Origin: JAPLHP01 sp963720375
Lineage (GTDB): Bacteria > Chloroflexota > Dehalococcoidia > UBA2247 > RBG-13-53-26
Length of the DNA stretch: 64,000 bases
Reading direction: 5' to 3'
Assembly: GCA_963720375.1 (NCBI GenBank)
Contig: CAVRFM010000019.1
Span: forward strand, 62,001 to 126,000
The notes below the pieces were generated by a model, which saw nothing but the letters and a program-made list of their open reading frames with translations, made no database searches and was not told the origin of the DNA. Below, piece after piece: positions 42,759-50,322 of the stretch; the stretch's first letter is position 1; the number at the start of each line of letters is the position of its first letter. The translations under genes were made by a program, and so were the position numbers.

Positions 42759-42966
42759 GAAATTTGGCATTTATCTGAACCTCGGGGAACTGAAGGTAGT
42801 ACGCATCAATTCTCCTTACTGGATACCATCAGGACAAGAGTGGGTACTTGTCACCCCTGAAGTAAACGCCACATTATCCAGCATCAGGGACTTGGTCAGG
42901 CAAAGAAAGCTGGTGGAATCACCTGATAAAGTCGGCTGGGGCAGCATAACTGAGTTTAAGAAATAG
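42748..42966 (+). CDS. Small conserved-looking hypothetical protein (72 aa)
   Basis: ATG 42748 overlaps the ispH stop by 11 bases and follows AAAGGAG, so translation from the ispH mRNA is likely. The protein is soluble and has no recognised domain; SPYWIPSGQEWVLVTPEVNATLSS suggests a small beta-alpha fold. It precedes yceD by 14 bases. Function unknown. Confidence 0.65.
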   Translation: MQAEKFGIYLNLGELKVVRINSPYWIPSGQEWVLVTPEVNATLSSIRDLVRQRKLVESPDKVGWGSITEFKK

Positions 42967-42980
42967 GCAGTTAATTATTT

Positions 42981-43505
42981 ATGAGGATTAATGTCGCTCA
43001 GCTACTGAAGGAACCCACAGGGGCCACTCGTAGCTTTGAACTCGACGACACGATCTGCTCTGAACAGGAGTCAGAGCATCGTGTCCAGGGAAAGGGACAG
43101 CTACTGCGCGCAGCAAAAAGTATCCTTGTACGAGGCACATTTACCAGCAAGGGCAATTTGGTGTGCAGCCGCTGCCTGACCCTCTTCTCTTATCCGCTAG
43201 CGTTTAAGATAGAAGAGGAATTCTACCCTTCAGTAGATATCATCAACGGTGAGCCACTGTCTCTACCTGATGATTCGACCGCCTCCGTCATAGATGAACG
43301 CCATATTCTGGATCTCACTGAAGTCATCCGTCAGCACATCCTGCTGGCCGTGCCCATGAAACCTCTCTGCCACACCAATTGCGCCGGCCTTTGCCCACAG
43401 TGTGGAGCTAATCTGAATGAAACCACCTGCCACTGCACACGCAACCGCCAAACAGCATTTGCGGTTGCGTTCGAAAAATTAAAGTCTACAAGAAAGTCGA
43501 GGTAA
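42981..43505 (+). CDS. yceD: YceD/DUF177 family protein
   Basis: This 174-residue protein has the CxxC pair CSRCL and a C-terminal zinc-binding region (CHTNCAGLCPQCGANLNE) typical of YceD. It is needed for 23S rRNA accumulation in some bacteria. It lies directly before rpmF (gap eight bases), as in most bacteria, which fixes the assignment. ATG 42981 is the only good start. Confidence 0.88.
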   Translation: MRINVAQLLKEPTGATRSFELDDTICSEQESEHRVQGKGQLLRAAKSILVRGTFTSKGNLVCSRCLTLFSYPLAFKIEEEFYPSVDIINGEPLSLPDDSTASVIDERHILDLTEVIRQHILLAVPMKPLCHTNCAGLCPQCGANLNETTCHCTRNRQTAFAVAFEKLKSTRKSR

Positions 43506-43513
43506 TCAATTAC

Positions 43514-43708
43514 ATGCCACCACTACCTAAGAGAAAAACTTCCAAGGCACGCCACGGTGAACGGCGAAGCCATCTATCTCTCACGCAACCAGCTACTGAG
43601 GCCTGCCCGCAATGCCACAGTCTCAAGCTACCCCACACCGTCTGCCCTACCTGTGGAAATTATGGCGGGGAGGAGATCATCAAGGGCAAAGGCAAAAAGA
43701 GTTCATAG
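43514..43708 (+). CDS. rpmF: Ribosomal protein bL32
   Basis: This 64-residue bL32 has the N-terminal signature PPLPKRKTSKARHGERR and a zinc ribbon (CPQCHSLKLPHTVC...CG). It is located next to yceD, as expected. In many bacteria plsX and fabH come after rpmF, but here fabD follows after a 260-base gap. Confidence 0.95.
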   Translation: MPPLPKRKTSKARHGERRSHLSLTQPATEACPQCHSLKLPHTVCPTCGNYGGEEIIKGKGKKSS

Positions 43709-43915
43709 TAGCCCTATAGCTCACCCGCGTCCAAGCCTTTAGCTGTTGAACATCTACAACTAAAGGTGATCAACATGGTCCGCCAAGGGACAATGAGTCT
43801 CTGGCTTTAGTGTCCAATATCGCTTGGTCTGGCGTCTAAAGCACCTCAAGTTCAGCAATCGCCGCCCGACTGAGAACCATGCTACCCAACTGAAAACGGC
43901 ATTACCGGATGAGGA

Positions 43916-43945
43916 GTGTGACAACTTTCAGGAGAGTTGTTACAC
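43916..43945 (+). promoter_or_regulatory. Hairpin upstream of fabD
   Basis: GTGTGACAACT and AGTTGTTACAC form an 11-bp inverted repeat with one G-T pair and an eight-base loop. It ends nine bases before the fabD Shine-Dalgarno. It may be an operator or an attenuator-like structure. The remaining 43,709-43,915 stretch has another small hairpin (CCTTTAG...CTAAAGG near 43,735) and no gene. Confidence 0.45.
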
Positions 43946-43967
43946 TGCACTAAGGAGGTCAACAAGA

Positions 43968-44885
43968 TTGCCTATGAGTACGGGCAGCCAAATCGCTTAT
44001 GTCTTCCCTGGTCAGGGCTCACAGTGGGTGGGTATGGGGCAAGACATTGGCACAAGCTCACCTCAGGCAAGGGCCGTTTTTGAAGAAGCCGACTCCAGCT
44101 TGGGGTTCGCCCTTTCCAGACTGTGTTTTGAAGGGCCTGAGGATGTGCTCCGGCAGACTATCAATGCTCAGCCAGCGATACTGGCAGTCAGCATAGCTTA
44201 TTTGAGAGCCAGTCCGGAGCTTCAAGATAACGCCATGACACCAGCCTTCCTGGCCGGTCACAGCCTGGGTGAGTATACCGCTCTCGTAGCTGCCAAGGTA
44301 CTTAACCTCAGGGATGCTCTCTATCTTGCCAGAGAGAGAGGCCGCCTGATGCAGGAAGCAGGAGAAAAGGCTCAGGGAGGTATGATAGCTATTATCGGCC
44401 TGGATGAGGCCTCAACAAATGACGTGTGCCAACATGCCGGAACGCAGATTGCCAACATCAATTGTCCAGGGCAAATAGCTGTCAGCGGCTCAATCCAATC
44501 ACTGGCCCAGGCTACGGAGTTAGCCAAGGCAAAAGGCGCTCAGAGGGTAGTCCCCCTACAGGTCAGTGGCGCCTTTCATTCTAAACTGATGCAACCTGCT
44601 GCCGAAGGAATGTCCCATGCTATCTCAAAACTCACTTTCCATGATCCGGCTATTCCTATTGTGGCTAATACCACAGCCCTCCCTGTAACCACATCCGAAG
44701 CTGTAAAAGCCGAACTATTGAACCAGCTATGCAATTGTGTGCGATGGCAAAGGTCCGTAGAATACATGATTGAAAACGGAGTATCCACTTTTATCGAGAT
44801 AGGACCTGGCCAGGTATTGAGCGGCTTGATCAAGCGGATAAACAAAGAAGTCAAGGCCATAAGTATGGAGACCAAGAGGAAGTGA
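43968..44885 (+). CDS. fabD: Malonyl-CoA:ACP transacylase
   Basis: This FabD of about 305 residues has FPGQGSQWVGMG near the N-terminus, the active Ser in GHSLGEY near residue 98 and the Arg and His regions typical of the family (GAFHSKLM; GPGQVLSGL). It loads malonyl groups onto ACP. TTG 43968 has the AAGGAGG site nine bases away; ATG 43974 is 15 bases away, so the TTG is favoured. acpP lies 600 bases further on. Confidence 0.93.
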   Translation: MPMSTGSQIAYVFPGQGSQWVGMGQDIGTSSPQARAVFEEADSSLGFALSRLCFEGPEDVLRQTINAQPAILAVSIAYLRASPELQDNAMTPAFLAGHSLGEYTALVAAKVLNLRDALYLARERGRLMQEAGEKAQGGMIAIIGLDEASTNDVCQHAGTQIANINCPGQIAVSGSIQSLAQATELAKAKGAQRVVPLQVSGAFHSKLMQPAAEGMSHAISKLTFHDPAIPIVANTTALPVTTSEAVKAELLNQLCNCVRWQRSVEYMIENGVSTFIEIGPGQVLSGLIKRINKEVKAISMETKRK

Positions 44886-44940
44886 TCACGGTTGGTTTCC
44901 ACCGATGCCACCGGGCCAATCTCAAAGTAGATTAGGACTC

Positions 44941-44969
44941 TTCACTTGATAGGAAACCAATGTTATACT
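44941..44969 (+). promoter_or_regulatory. Promoter of the nusB-acpP operon
   Basis: TTCACT and TATACT are exactly 17 bases apart, and TG precedes the -10 as an extended element (TGTTATACT). It is about 55 bases before ATG 45025. Confidence 0.65.
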
Positions 44970-45024
44970 TAGGGCTGCACGATTTGCATGTTTTACAGTA
45001 CTGTTTAGGAGAATCACCATACCT

Positions 45025-45471
45025 ATGAAAGCATCCCTGCTGACACGACGAGAGGCTAGAGCAATGGCCCTACAGACATTGTTTGAGGTCGATTGCACAG
45101 GCCATGATCCTACCGGGTCCTTAGGCCGATTGATTGAAGATTCCTCTCTGCCTGAGGACACATCTACCTTCACCCGAGAGTTGGTCTTAAAGGTGCTGGA
45201 AAACAGGAGGACTATCGATGAATTGATTCAAAAGTTTGCACCTGCCTGGCCCTTGCAGCAGATGGCTGTTGTAGATAGAAACATCCTGCGACTGGGGATT
45301 TATGAGCTTCTATCAGCAGTGGTTCCCGCAAAAGTGGCTATTAATGAAGCCGTCGAGCTAGCAAAGGCCTTCGGAAGTGACAGTTCTCCTAAATTTATCA
45401 ATGGCGTCTTAGGTTCTGTTTACGCCGAGCTTATGCATCATCCAAAGAATGAAGAGGGGGTGACTATATAG
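45025..45471 (+). CDS. nusB: Transcription antitermination protein NusB
   Basis: The 148-residue protein is NusB: RREARAMALQTLFEVD, VVDRNILRLGIYELL and KVAINEAVELAKAFGSDSSPKFINGVLG are diagnostic. It binds boxA RNA with S10 in rRNA antitermination. It has its own promoter (44941-44969). The stop overlaps the first base of the acpP start (TAGTG). Confidence 0.94.
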   Translation: MKASLLTRREARAMALQTLFEVDCTGHDPTGSLGRLIEDSSLPEDTSTFTRELVLKVLENRRTIDELIQKFAPAWPLQQMAVVDRNILRLGIYELLSAVVPAKVAINEAVELAKAFGSDSSPKFINGVLGSVYAELMHHPKNEEGVTI

Positions 45472-45731
45472 TGGCTACAGTTTTCGACAGGGTAAAACTG
45501 ATTATTGTGGAGCAACTTGGTGTCAAGGACGAAGAGGTTTTGCCTAATGCATCCTTTGTTCAAGACTTCAACGCCGATTCGCTCGATTTGGTAGAGTTGA
45601 TAATGGCGCTGGAGGAAGAATTCAGCAACCCCAACAAGAAAGTAGAGATTCCCGATGAAGATGCCAGGAAGATAGTAACCGTCGGAGATGCGGTTGAGTA
45701 TATTAAGGACTTAGGAATAGAAGACGAATAG
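45471..45731 (+). CDS. acpP: Acyl carrier protein
   Basis: This 86-residue ACP has the phosphopantetheine serine at S37 in ADSLDL, and an acidic helix II (VELIMALEEEF). It carries growing acyl chains. The start is GTG 45471, coupled to nusB. The fabD gene stands one gene upstream. Length is slightly above the usual 77-80 because of a C-terminal tail. Confidence 0.94.
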   Translation: MATVFDRVKLIIVEQLGVKDEEVLPNASFVQDFNADSLDLVELIMALEEEFSNPNKKVEIPDEDARKIVTVGDAVEYIKDLGIEDE

Positions 45732-45747
45732 AGGCTGGCATCCCTGA

Positions 45748-47076
45748 GTGAAAAACCGAGAGAAATTACCTAAGTTCCCCCTTTTCCCACAAACGGCGGC
45801 ATTGAATAGCAGGGGCCGCCTCACCATCGGCGGCTGTGATACCGTAGCCCTGGCAGCCAAATATGGTACGCCGCTCTGCATTTTTGACGAAGCCACACTG
45901 CGCAGTAAGTGTGCTGAATACCGCCACGAGTTCGAGCGCCGCTACCCTAATACACTAGTCATATACGCCTGTAAGGCTTTCATCAATCCTGCTTTGGCTC
46001 TCATTCTTCAAGAGGAACACATGGGCCTTGATGTGGTTTCGGCCGGTGAAATCGCCATCGCAAAGTCCGTTGCCTTTTCTCCAGAGAAGGTTTTCTTTCA
46101 TGGCAATAATAAGAGCGCCGATGAACTGAAATCAGCGTTGGAATGGGATATTGGACGTATAGTGGTTGACAACTTCCACGAGCTTCACCTGTTGGGGAAA
46201 CTGACCAAAGGTAAAGACAGGATTCAGGATATACTGCTCCGGGTCTCACCGGGAGTCGATCCTCATACTCACAAGTACATCACCACAGGTATCCTGGATA
46301 GCAAGTTCGGTTTTCCTCTGACTACCGGACAAGCCGAAGAGGCACTGGTCGAGGCCATGGCTACTCCGAGCCTGCATCCGGTGGGGCTACATTTTCATCT
46401 GGGTTCCTCTATCTTCGAGATAGAACCCTATGTCCAAGCTATTGAAATCGTGCTCCGCTTCGCAGTTCAAATGAAAGAGAAGCATAACTTTGAGCTCAGA
46501 GAACTAAATATCGGGGGGGGATTTGCTGTTCAATACCAGTTGGATTCCCCAGCTCCCTCCATTGGCGATTATGCCGAAGCCATAACATCAAAAGTCATAA
46601 GCCTGAGCCGCAAGCTGAAGCTGGATCCACTGCGGCTTATAGTCGAGCCGGGAAGAACAATCGTTGCACAGGCAGGGGTATCACTCTACAAGGTGGGCGG
46701 AACAAAGGAGATTCCCGGTGTACGTAAGTATGTCTTTGTCGATGGCGGAATGGGGGATAACATCCGCCCTGCCCTCTATGGATCCAAGTATGATGCTCTG
46801 GTCGCCAACAAGGCTGGCGAAGATGAGACCGAGATGGTAACGGTGGCGGGCAAGTTTTGCGAGTCAGGTGATATCTTGATTAAGGATATCCGCCTTCCCA
46901 AGCTAGAAGAAGGTGACATCATCGCCATGCCAACCTCAGGCGCCTACTCCATCCCCATGTCCAGCAACTACAACGCATCTCTCAGACCAGCGATTCTAAT
47001 GATCAAAGACAGACAGGCCCGCCTTATCAGACGACGGGAAACTTACGAGGACCTTCTTCGATACGACGTTCTTTAG
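45748..47076 (+). CDS. lysA: Diaminopimelate decarboxylase
   Basis: The 442-residue PLP enzyme has the Schiff-base lysine in YACKAF, then LHFHLGSSI, IGGGFAVQY, VEPGRTIV and CESGDIL, the family signatures. It makes lysine from meso-diaminopimelate. The start is GTG 45748, 16 bases after acpP. Length is normal. Confidence 0.94.
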   Translation: MKNREKLPKFPLFPQTAALNSRGRLTIGGCDTVALAAKYGTPLCIFDEATLRSKCAEYRHEFERRYPNTLVIYACKAFINPALALILQEEHMGLDVVSAGEIAIAKSVAFSPEKVFFHGNNKSADELKSALEWDIGRIVVDNFHELHLLGKLTKGKDRIQDILLRVSPGVDPHTHKYITTGILDSKFGFPLTTGQAEEALVEAMATPSLHPVGLHFHLGSSIFEIEPYVQAIEIVLRFAVQMKEKHNFELRELNIGGGFAVQYQLDSPAPSIGDYAEAITSKVISLSRKLKLDPLRLIVEPGRTIVAQAGVSLYKVGGTKEIPGVRKYVFVDGGMGDNIRPALYGSKYDALVANKAGEDETEMVTVAGKFCESGDILIKDIRLPKLEEGDIIAMPTSGAYSIPMSSNYNASLRPAILMIKDRQARLIRRRETYEDLLRYDVL

Positions 47077-47116
47077 GGTTACGATAATCCGGAATGGCTA
47101 GAACAGGTCAAGGCTC

Positions 47117-48100
47117 ATGTGGCAGGTAACAGGTCAACCCAAGGCTATCGGACTATTGGAGCGCAGCATCGGCAAAGGCCGCCTTTCACATGCCTACCTC
47201 TTTGCAGGGCCACCTCATGTGGGAAAGCTTACCCTGGCTGTCAACCTGGCTCAGGCAGTCAACTGTGAATCAGAGGATAGTCCCTGCCAGCAGTGCAATT
47301 CCTGCCGTCGCATCAGAGATGCCAAACATGCTGACGTTCAAATCATAGACGTGATTTCTCAGGAGAGGAAGGGAATAAGCATTGACCAGGTCAGAGAAAT
47401 GCAAATGGCATCTCACCTGCCCCCTTACGAAGGCAAACATAAGGTATTTATCTTCGATAAAGCCGAGTTCCTCTCTCATGAAGCAGCTAATTGCCTGCTG
47501 AAAACCCTGGAGGAGCCATCGCCAAGAGTCCTCATTATCCTGCTGGCCGCCAGAGAGAACAAACTCCTGCCCACTATTATTTCTCGCTGTCAGCGCGTTG
47601 AGCTGCGTCCCATTTCCCCTGGTTTGGTCAAAGAGACGCTAACCCAGCACCATAACGTGCCTCAGGACAGGGCAGAGTTACTGGCCCGGTTATCCGGTGG
47701 ATGCCTCGGCTGGGCACTTTTGGCCATTCAGGATGAAAGCCTGCTAGAGCAGAGAGCCCAAAGAGTGGCTACCTTCATTGATCTGAGCAGCGCCGGCATG
47801 CAGAAGCGCCTCACCTACGCCGCCGAACTGGCGACCCAATTCACTAAGAGTCGTGACAGAGTGGCTGACATCCTCTCTTCATGGCTCCAATGGTGGCGTG
47901 ATCTGCTCTTCATCAAAGGCGATAATAGCCGATCCATCACCAATATTGACCAGCAAGCTGTGCTCCTTCAACAGGCTCAAGCCCTCAGCACAAAACAAAT
48001 CGTCGATTTTATCCACCATCTTCAAGAGGTTGGCGAGCAACTGGAGCAAAACGCAAACCCCCGATTGGCCCTCGAAGTGCTCATGCTGAGAATGCCCTAG
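47117..48100 (+). CDS. holB: DNA polymerase III subunit delta'
   Basis: This 327-residue clamp-loader subunit of the AAA+ type has the P-loop GPPHVGKLTL, a zinc module with CESEDSPCQQCNSC, then DKAEFLSHEAANCLLKTLEEP and ISRCQRVELRPI. Delta' is part of the gamma/tau complex that loads the beta clamp. It starts 40 bases after lysA and is followed by hisC. Confidence 0.9.
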   Translation: MWQVTGQPKAIGLLERSIGKGRLSHAYLFAGPPHVGKLTLAVNLAQAVNCESEDSPCQQCNSCRRIRDAKHADVQIIDVISQERKGISIDQVREMQMASHLPPYEGKHKVFIFDKAEFLSHEAANCLLKTLEEPSPRVLIILLAARENKLLPTIISRCQRVELRPISPGLVKETLTQHHNVPQDRAELLARLSGGCLGWALLAIQDESLLEQRAQRVATFIDLSSAGMQKRLTYAAELATQFTKSRDRVADILSSWLQWWRDLLFIKGDNSRSITNIDQQAVLLQQAQALSTKQIVDFIHHLQEVGEQLEQNANPRLALEVLMLRMP

Positions 48101-48117
48101 AGAGGACGGTAAAACAC

Positions 48118-49218
48118 GTGAACCCGAATGGAAGTTCAGAAAGGCTTATAAGGGCCCATCTGCTCAATATGAAGCCCTATAGCTACATCACACCTCTGGA
48201 GGTGACGACTGAGGATGCCGGCATTCCCATCGAACGGCTTATCAAACTCGACGGGAATGAAAATCCCTATGGCTGCTCTCCCAGGGTAAGAAAGGCCCTA
48301 TCCAACTACCCTTATTACCACATTTACCCCGATTCCGAGCAACGCGAGTTAAGGAGAGCACTAGCAAGGTATGTTGGAATCCCCGCTGACCAGATCGTGG
48401 TGGGCAGTGGCAGCGACGAAATCATCGATTTCATCATGCGCCTCTTCATCGACCCCGGGACCGGTGTGGTCAACTGTGTGCCTACCTTTGGTATGTATCA
48501 ATTCAGCACCGAAGCCTGGGCCGGCAAAATAGTCAGTATCCCCCGCGATAAGGGTTTCGTCATCGACGTCCGTGCAGTCAAGAAAGCCTTAAAGGAAGAG
48601 GCTAAGGTCGTATTCGTGGCCTCTCCCAACAACCCCAGCGGTAATACGACCTCCAGGGAAGATGTCCTGGAGCTTCTTGGGACCGGGGCCATTGTGGTAG
48701 TCGATGAAGCTTACTACGAATTCAGTGGACAGACTATCATTCCCCTGATGGCTGACTATGACAACCTCATTGTCCTGCGTACCTTCAGCAAATGGGCCGG
48801 AATAGCTGGTTTGAGGGTAGGTTATGGCATCTTCCCTGAGAACATCGCTAAGCATTTGATGAAGATCAAACCGCCATACAATGTCAATGTGGCTGCCCAG
48901 ATAGCCGCCATAGAATCGCTGAGAGACCTTGATCACCTGCAACAGACAATCAAGGCCATCATCACCGAGCGGCAACGCCTGTTCACCAGACTGGCCGGGT
49001 TCAGCAGTCTCAAGCCTTACCCATCGGATGCAAACTTTATCCTCTGCTCCGCCGCCGGCAATCAGGCAACCCGAATCTACCAGGAGCTGAAGCGCCGTGG
49101 TATCCTGATACGATACTTTGATACCCCTCTGCTCAAGGACTACATCCGCATCAGCGTCGGAAAGCCGGAGCATACTGATGCCTTGGTTGCGGCACTCAAC
49201 GAGATTCTGTTAAAATAG
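48118..49218 (+). CDS. hisC: Histidinol-phosphate aminotransferase
   Basis: This 366-residue class I/II aminotransferase starts with LDGNENPYGCSPRV and has GSGSDEIIDFI, NNPSGNTTSRE, VDEAYYEF, and the PLP lysine in FSKWAGIAGLRVGYG. RISVGKPEHTDAL binds the substrate phosphate. The start is GTG 48118, although ATG 48169 is possible; both keep the core. It acts in histidine synthesis and fits with hisZ, hisG and hisB elsewhere in the window. An aromatic transaminase role is possible too. Confidence 0.9.
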   Translation: MNPNGSSERLIRAHLLNMKPYSYITPLEVTTEDAGIPIERLIKLDGNENPYGCSPRVRKALSNYPYYHIYPDSEQRELRRALARYVGIPADQIVVGSGSDEIIDFIMRLFIDPGTGVVNCVPTFGMYQFSTEAWAGKIVSIPRDKGFVIDVRAVKKALKEEAKVVFVASPNNPSGNTTSREDVLELLGTGAIVVVDEAYYEFSGQTIIPLMADYDNLIVLRTFSKWAGIAGLRVGYGIFPENIAKHLMKIKPPYNVNVAAQIAAIESLRDLDHLQQTIKAIITERQRLFTRLAGFSSLKPYPSDANFILCSAAGNQATRIYQELKRRGILIRYFDTPLLKDYIRISVGKPEHTDALVAALNEILLK

Positions 49219-49260
49219 CTTTAGTCAAGTATTTCGAAAACAGGAGGAGCGTAAGGAAAT

Positions 49261-49668
49261 ATGATCAAAGAGTTCTATGGCGTAAACATAGCAGTGAAAG
49301 ACCTTGAGGCGGCAGTGAAGAGGTATGGCGCATTCCTGGGAGTACCACCGGTATATACCAAGCCCGAGGACTTTGCCTTCCCCGGATTGACTGGCGCCAC
49401 CTTCAAGATTGCTGGTGTCAGCATCAACCTCATTGCCTCCAGTAACCCGGAGACCTCAATCTATAAGTTTGTAGAAAGCCGAGGAGAAGGGGTATTCCTC
49501 CTTTCTCTGAGAACAGACAACCTCGAGAAAGACATGAAGGACTTCACCGAGAAGGGGGTCAAATTTGTCAGCCCCAACGCACTCACCTACTCCGGCGGGA
49601 AGGTCAATTTCGGACATCCGAAGTCGCTGCACGGCGTACAGATTGAGTTCATCCAGCCCGATAAATAG
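49261..49668 (+). CDS. VOC/glyoxalase-fold protein 1
   Basis: This 135-residue protein has two beta-alpha-beta-beta-beta modules of the vicinal-oxygen-chelate fold: VNIAVKDLEAAVKRY and EGVFLLSLRTDNLEKD. It resembles methylmalonyl-CoA epimerases and related dioxygenase-like proteins. The usual metal His pair is partly absent, as the first His of the family is N in this copy (YGVNIAVKD). AGGAGG precedes ATG 49261. It is a paralogue of the next gene. Confidence 0.8.
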   Translation: MIKEFYGVNIAVKDLEAAVKRYGAFLGVPPVYTKPEDFAFPGLTGATFKIAGVSINLIASSNPETSIYKFVESRGEGVFLLSLRTDNLEKDMKDFTEKGVKFVSPNALTYSGGKVNFGHPKSLHGVQIEFIQPDK

Positions 49669-49693
49669 ACCGCCAGCAGTCGTGATAATATTC

Positions 49694-49722
49694 GAGCGGC
49701 TAGATTTTAAATCTAGCCGCTC
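49694..49722. repeat. Near-perfect palindrome between two VOC genes
   Basis: Fourteen-base arms (GAGCGGCTAGATTT and AAATCTAGCCGCTC) flank a single T. A second palindrome, CTGTTAACAG, follows at once. There is no T run beyond, so it may be an operator or a cruciform rather than a plain terminator. Confidence 0.7.
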
Positions 49723-49755
49723 TCTGTTAACAGAGCTAAAACCCAGCCAAAACGG

Positions 49756-50214
49756 ATGATAAAACGATTTGTTGACGTGGGCATTGCGGTCAGAGACCTT
49801 GATCCAGCAGTGGAGAAGTACTCTCAGGTCCTGGGTGTCAGGCCGAGAATGCTGGGCCCTGAGCATTATGTTTACCCCGGGCTCAAAGGCGCCCGGTTTT
49901 ACCTGGGTAATGCTACTATAAGCCTGGTCGCCTCCGAGGACACCAACAGCCCCATCTCCAAGTTCATCTCGACCGGAGGAGAAGGGATAAACCACATCTC
50001 TCTGGAGGTAACCGACTTAGAACACGACATGAAAGACTTCGCAGAGAAGGGAATGACGTTCCCCAGCCGGAAACTACTGTCATTCCCCGAAGGAAAGGTC
50101 ATCTTCACCCATCCCAAGTCCACGCATGGTGTTCAGATCGCCTTCGTTCAGGCAAACCCCGGTGTAGACCTGTTGTACCAGCCAAGCCAACCTGCATTGA
50201 AGCGACCCGAGTGA
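49756..50214 (+). CDS. VOC/glyoxalase-fold protein 2
   Basis: The 152-residue paralogue of the preceding protein has VGIAVRDLDPAVEKYSQ and EGINHISLEVTDLEHDM, with a metal-binding His in the second module (NHISLE). Both carry the C-terminal GVQI-F tail. It may be a methylmalonyl-CoA epimerase; mutase genes are not in the window. It lacks a clear Shine-Dalgarno. The two may form a dimer, with one being the active partner. Gap to the first is 87 bases with a palindrome inside. Confidence 0.8.
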   Translation: MIKRFVDVGIAVRDLDPAVEKYSQVLGVRPRMLGPEHYVYPGLKGARFYLGNATISLVASEDTNSPISKFISTGGEGINHISLEVTDLEHDMKDFAEKGMTFPSRKLLSFPEGKVIFTHPKSTHGVQIAFVQANPGVDLLYQPSQPALKRPE

Positions 50215-50266
50215 TATACCCCCACATTCTTCTCCGGCACCAACCCCACCTGCCAGCATAAAAGGA

Positions 50267-50293
50267 GTGGGGGATGATTGAATCATCCCCCAC
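50267..50293. terminator. Bidirectional terminator between VOC2 and the surface-protein gene
   Basis: GTGGGGGATGATT and AATCATCCCCCAC form 13-bp arms. For the minus-strand gene the stem is followed by CTCCTTTTAT; for the plus strand there is no T run. Confidence 0.7.
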
Positions 50294-50322
50294 CGGATTA
50301 CAACTGTCCTCAACTATGATGT

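Noticed and set aside
43824..43967. N-terminal extension of fabD by about 48 codons
   Set aside because: The extension is unlike the family, includes the hairpin, and the Shine-Dalgarno lies after it.
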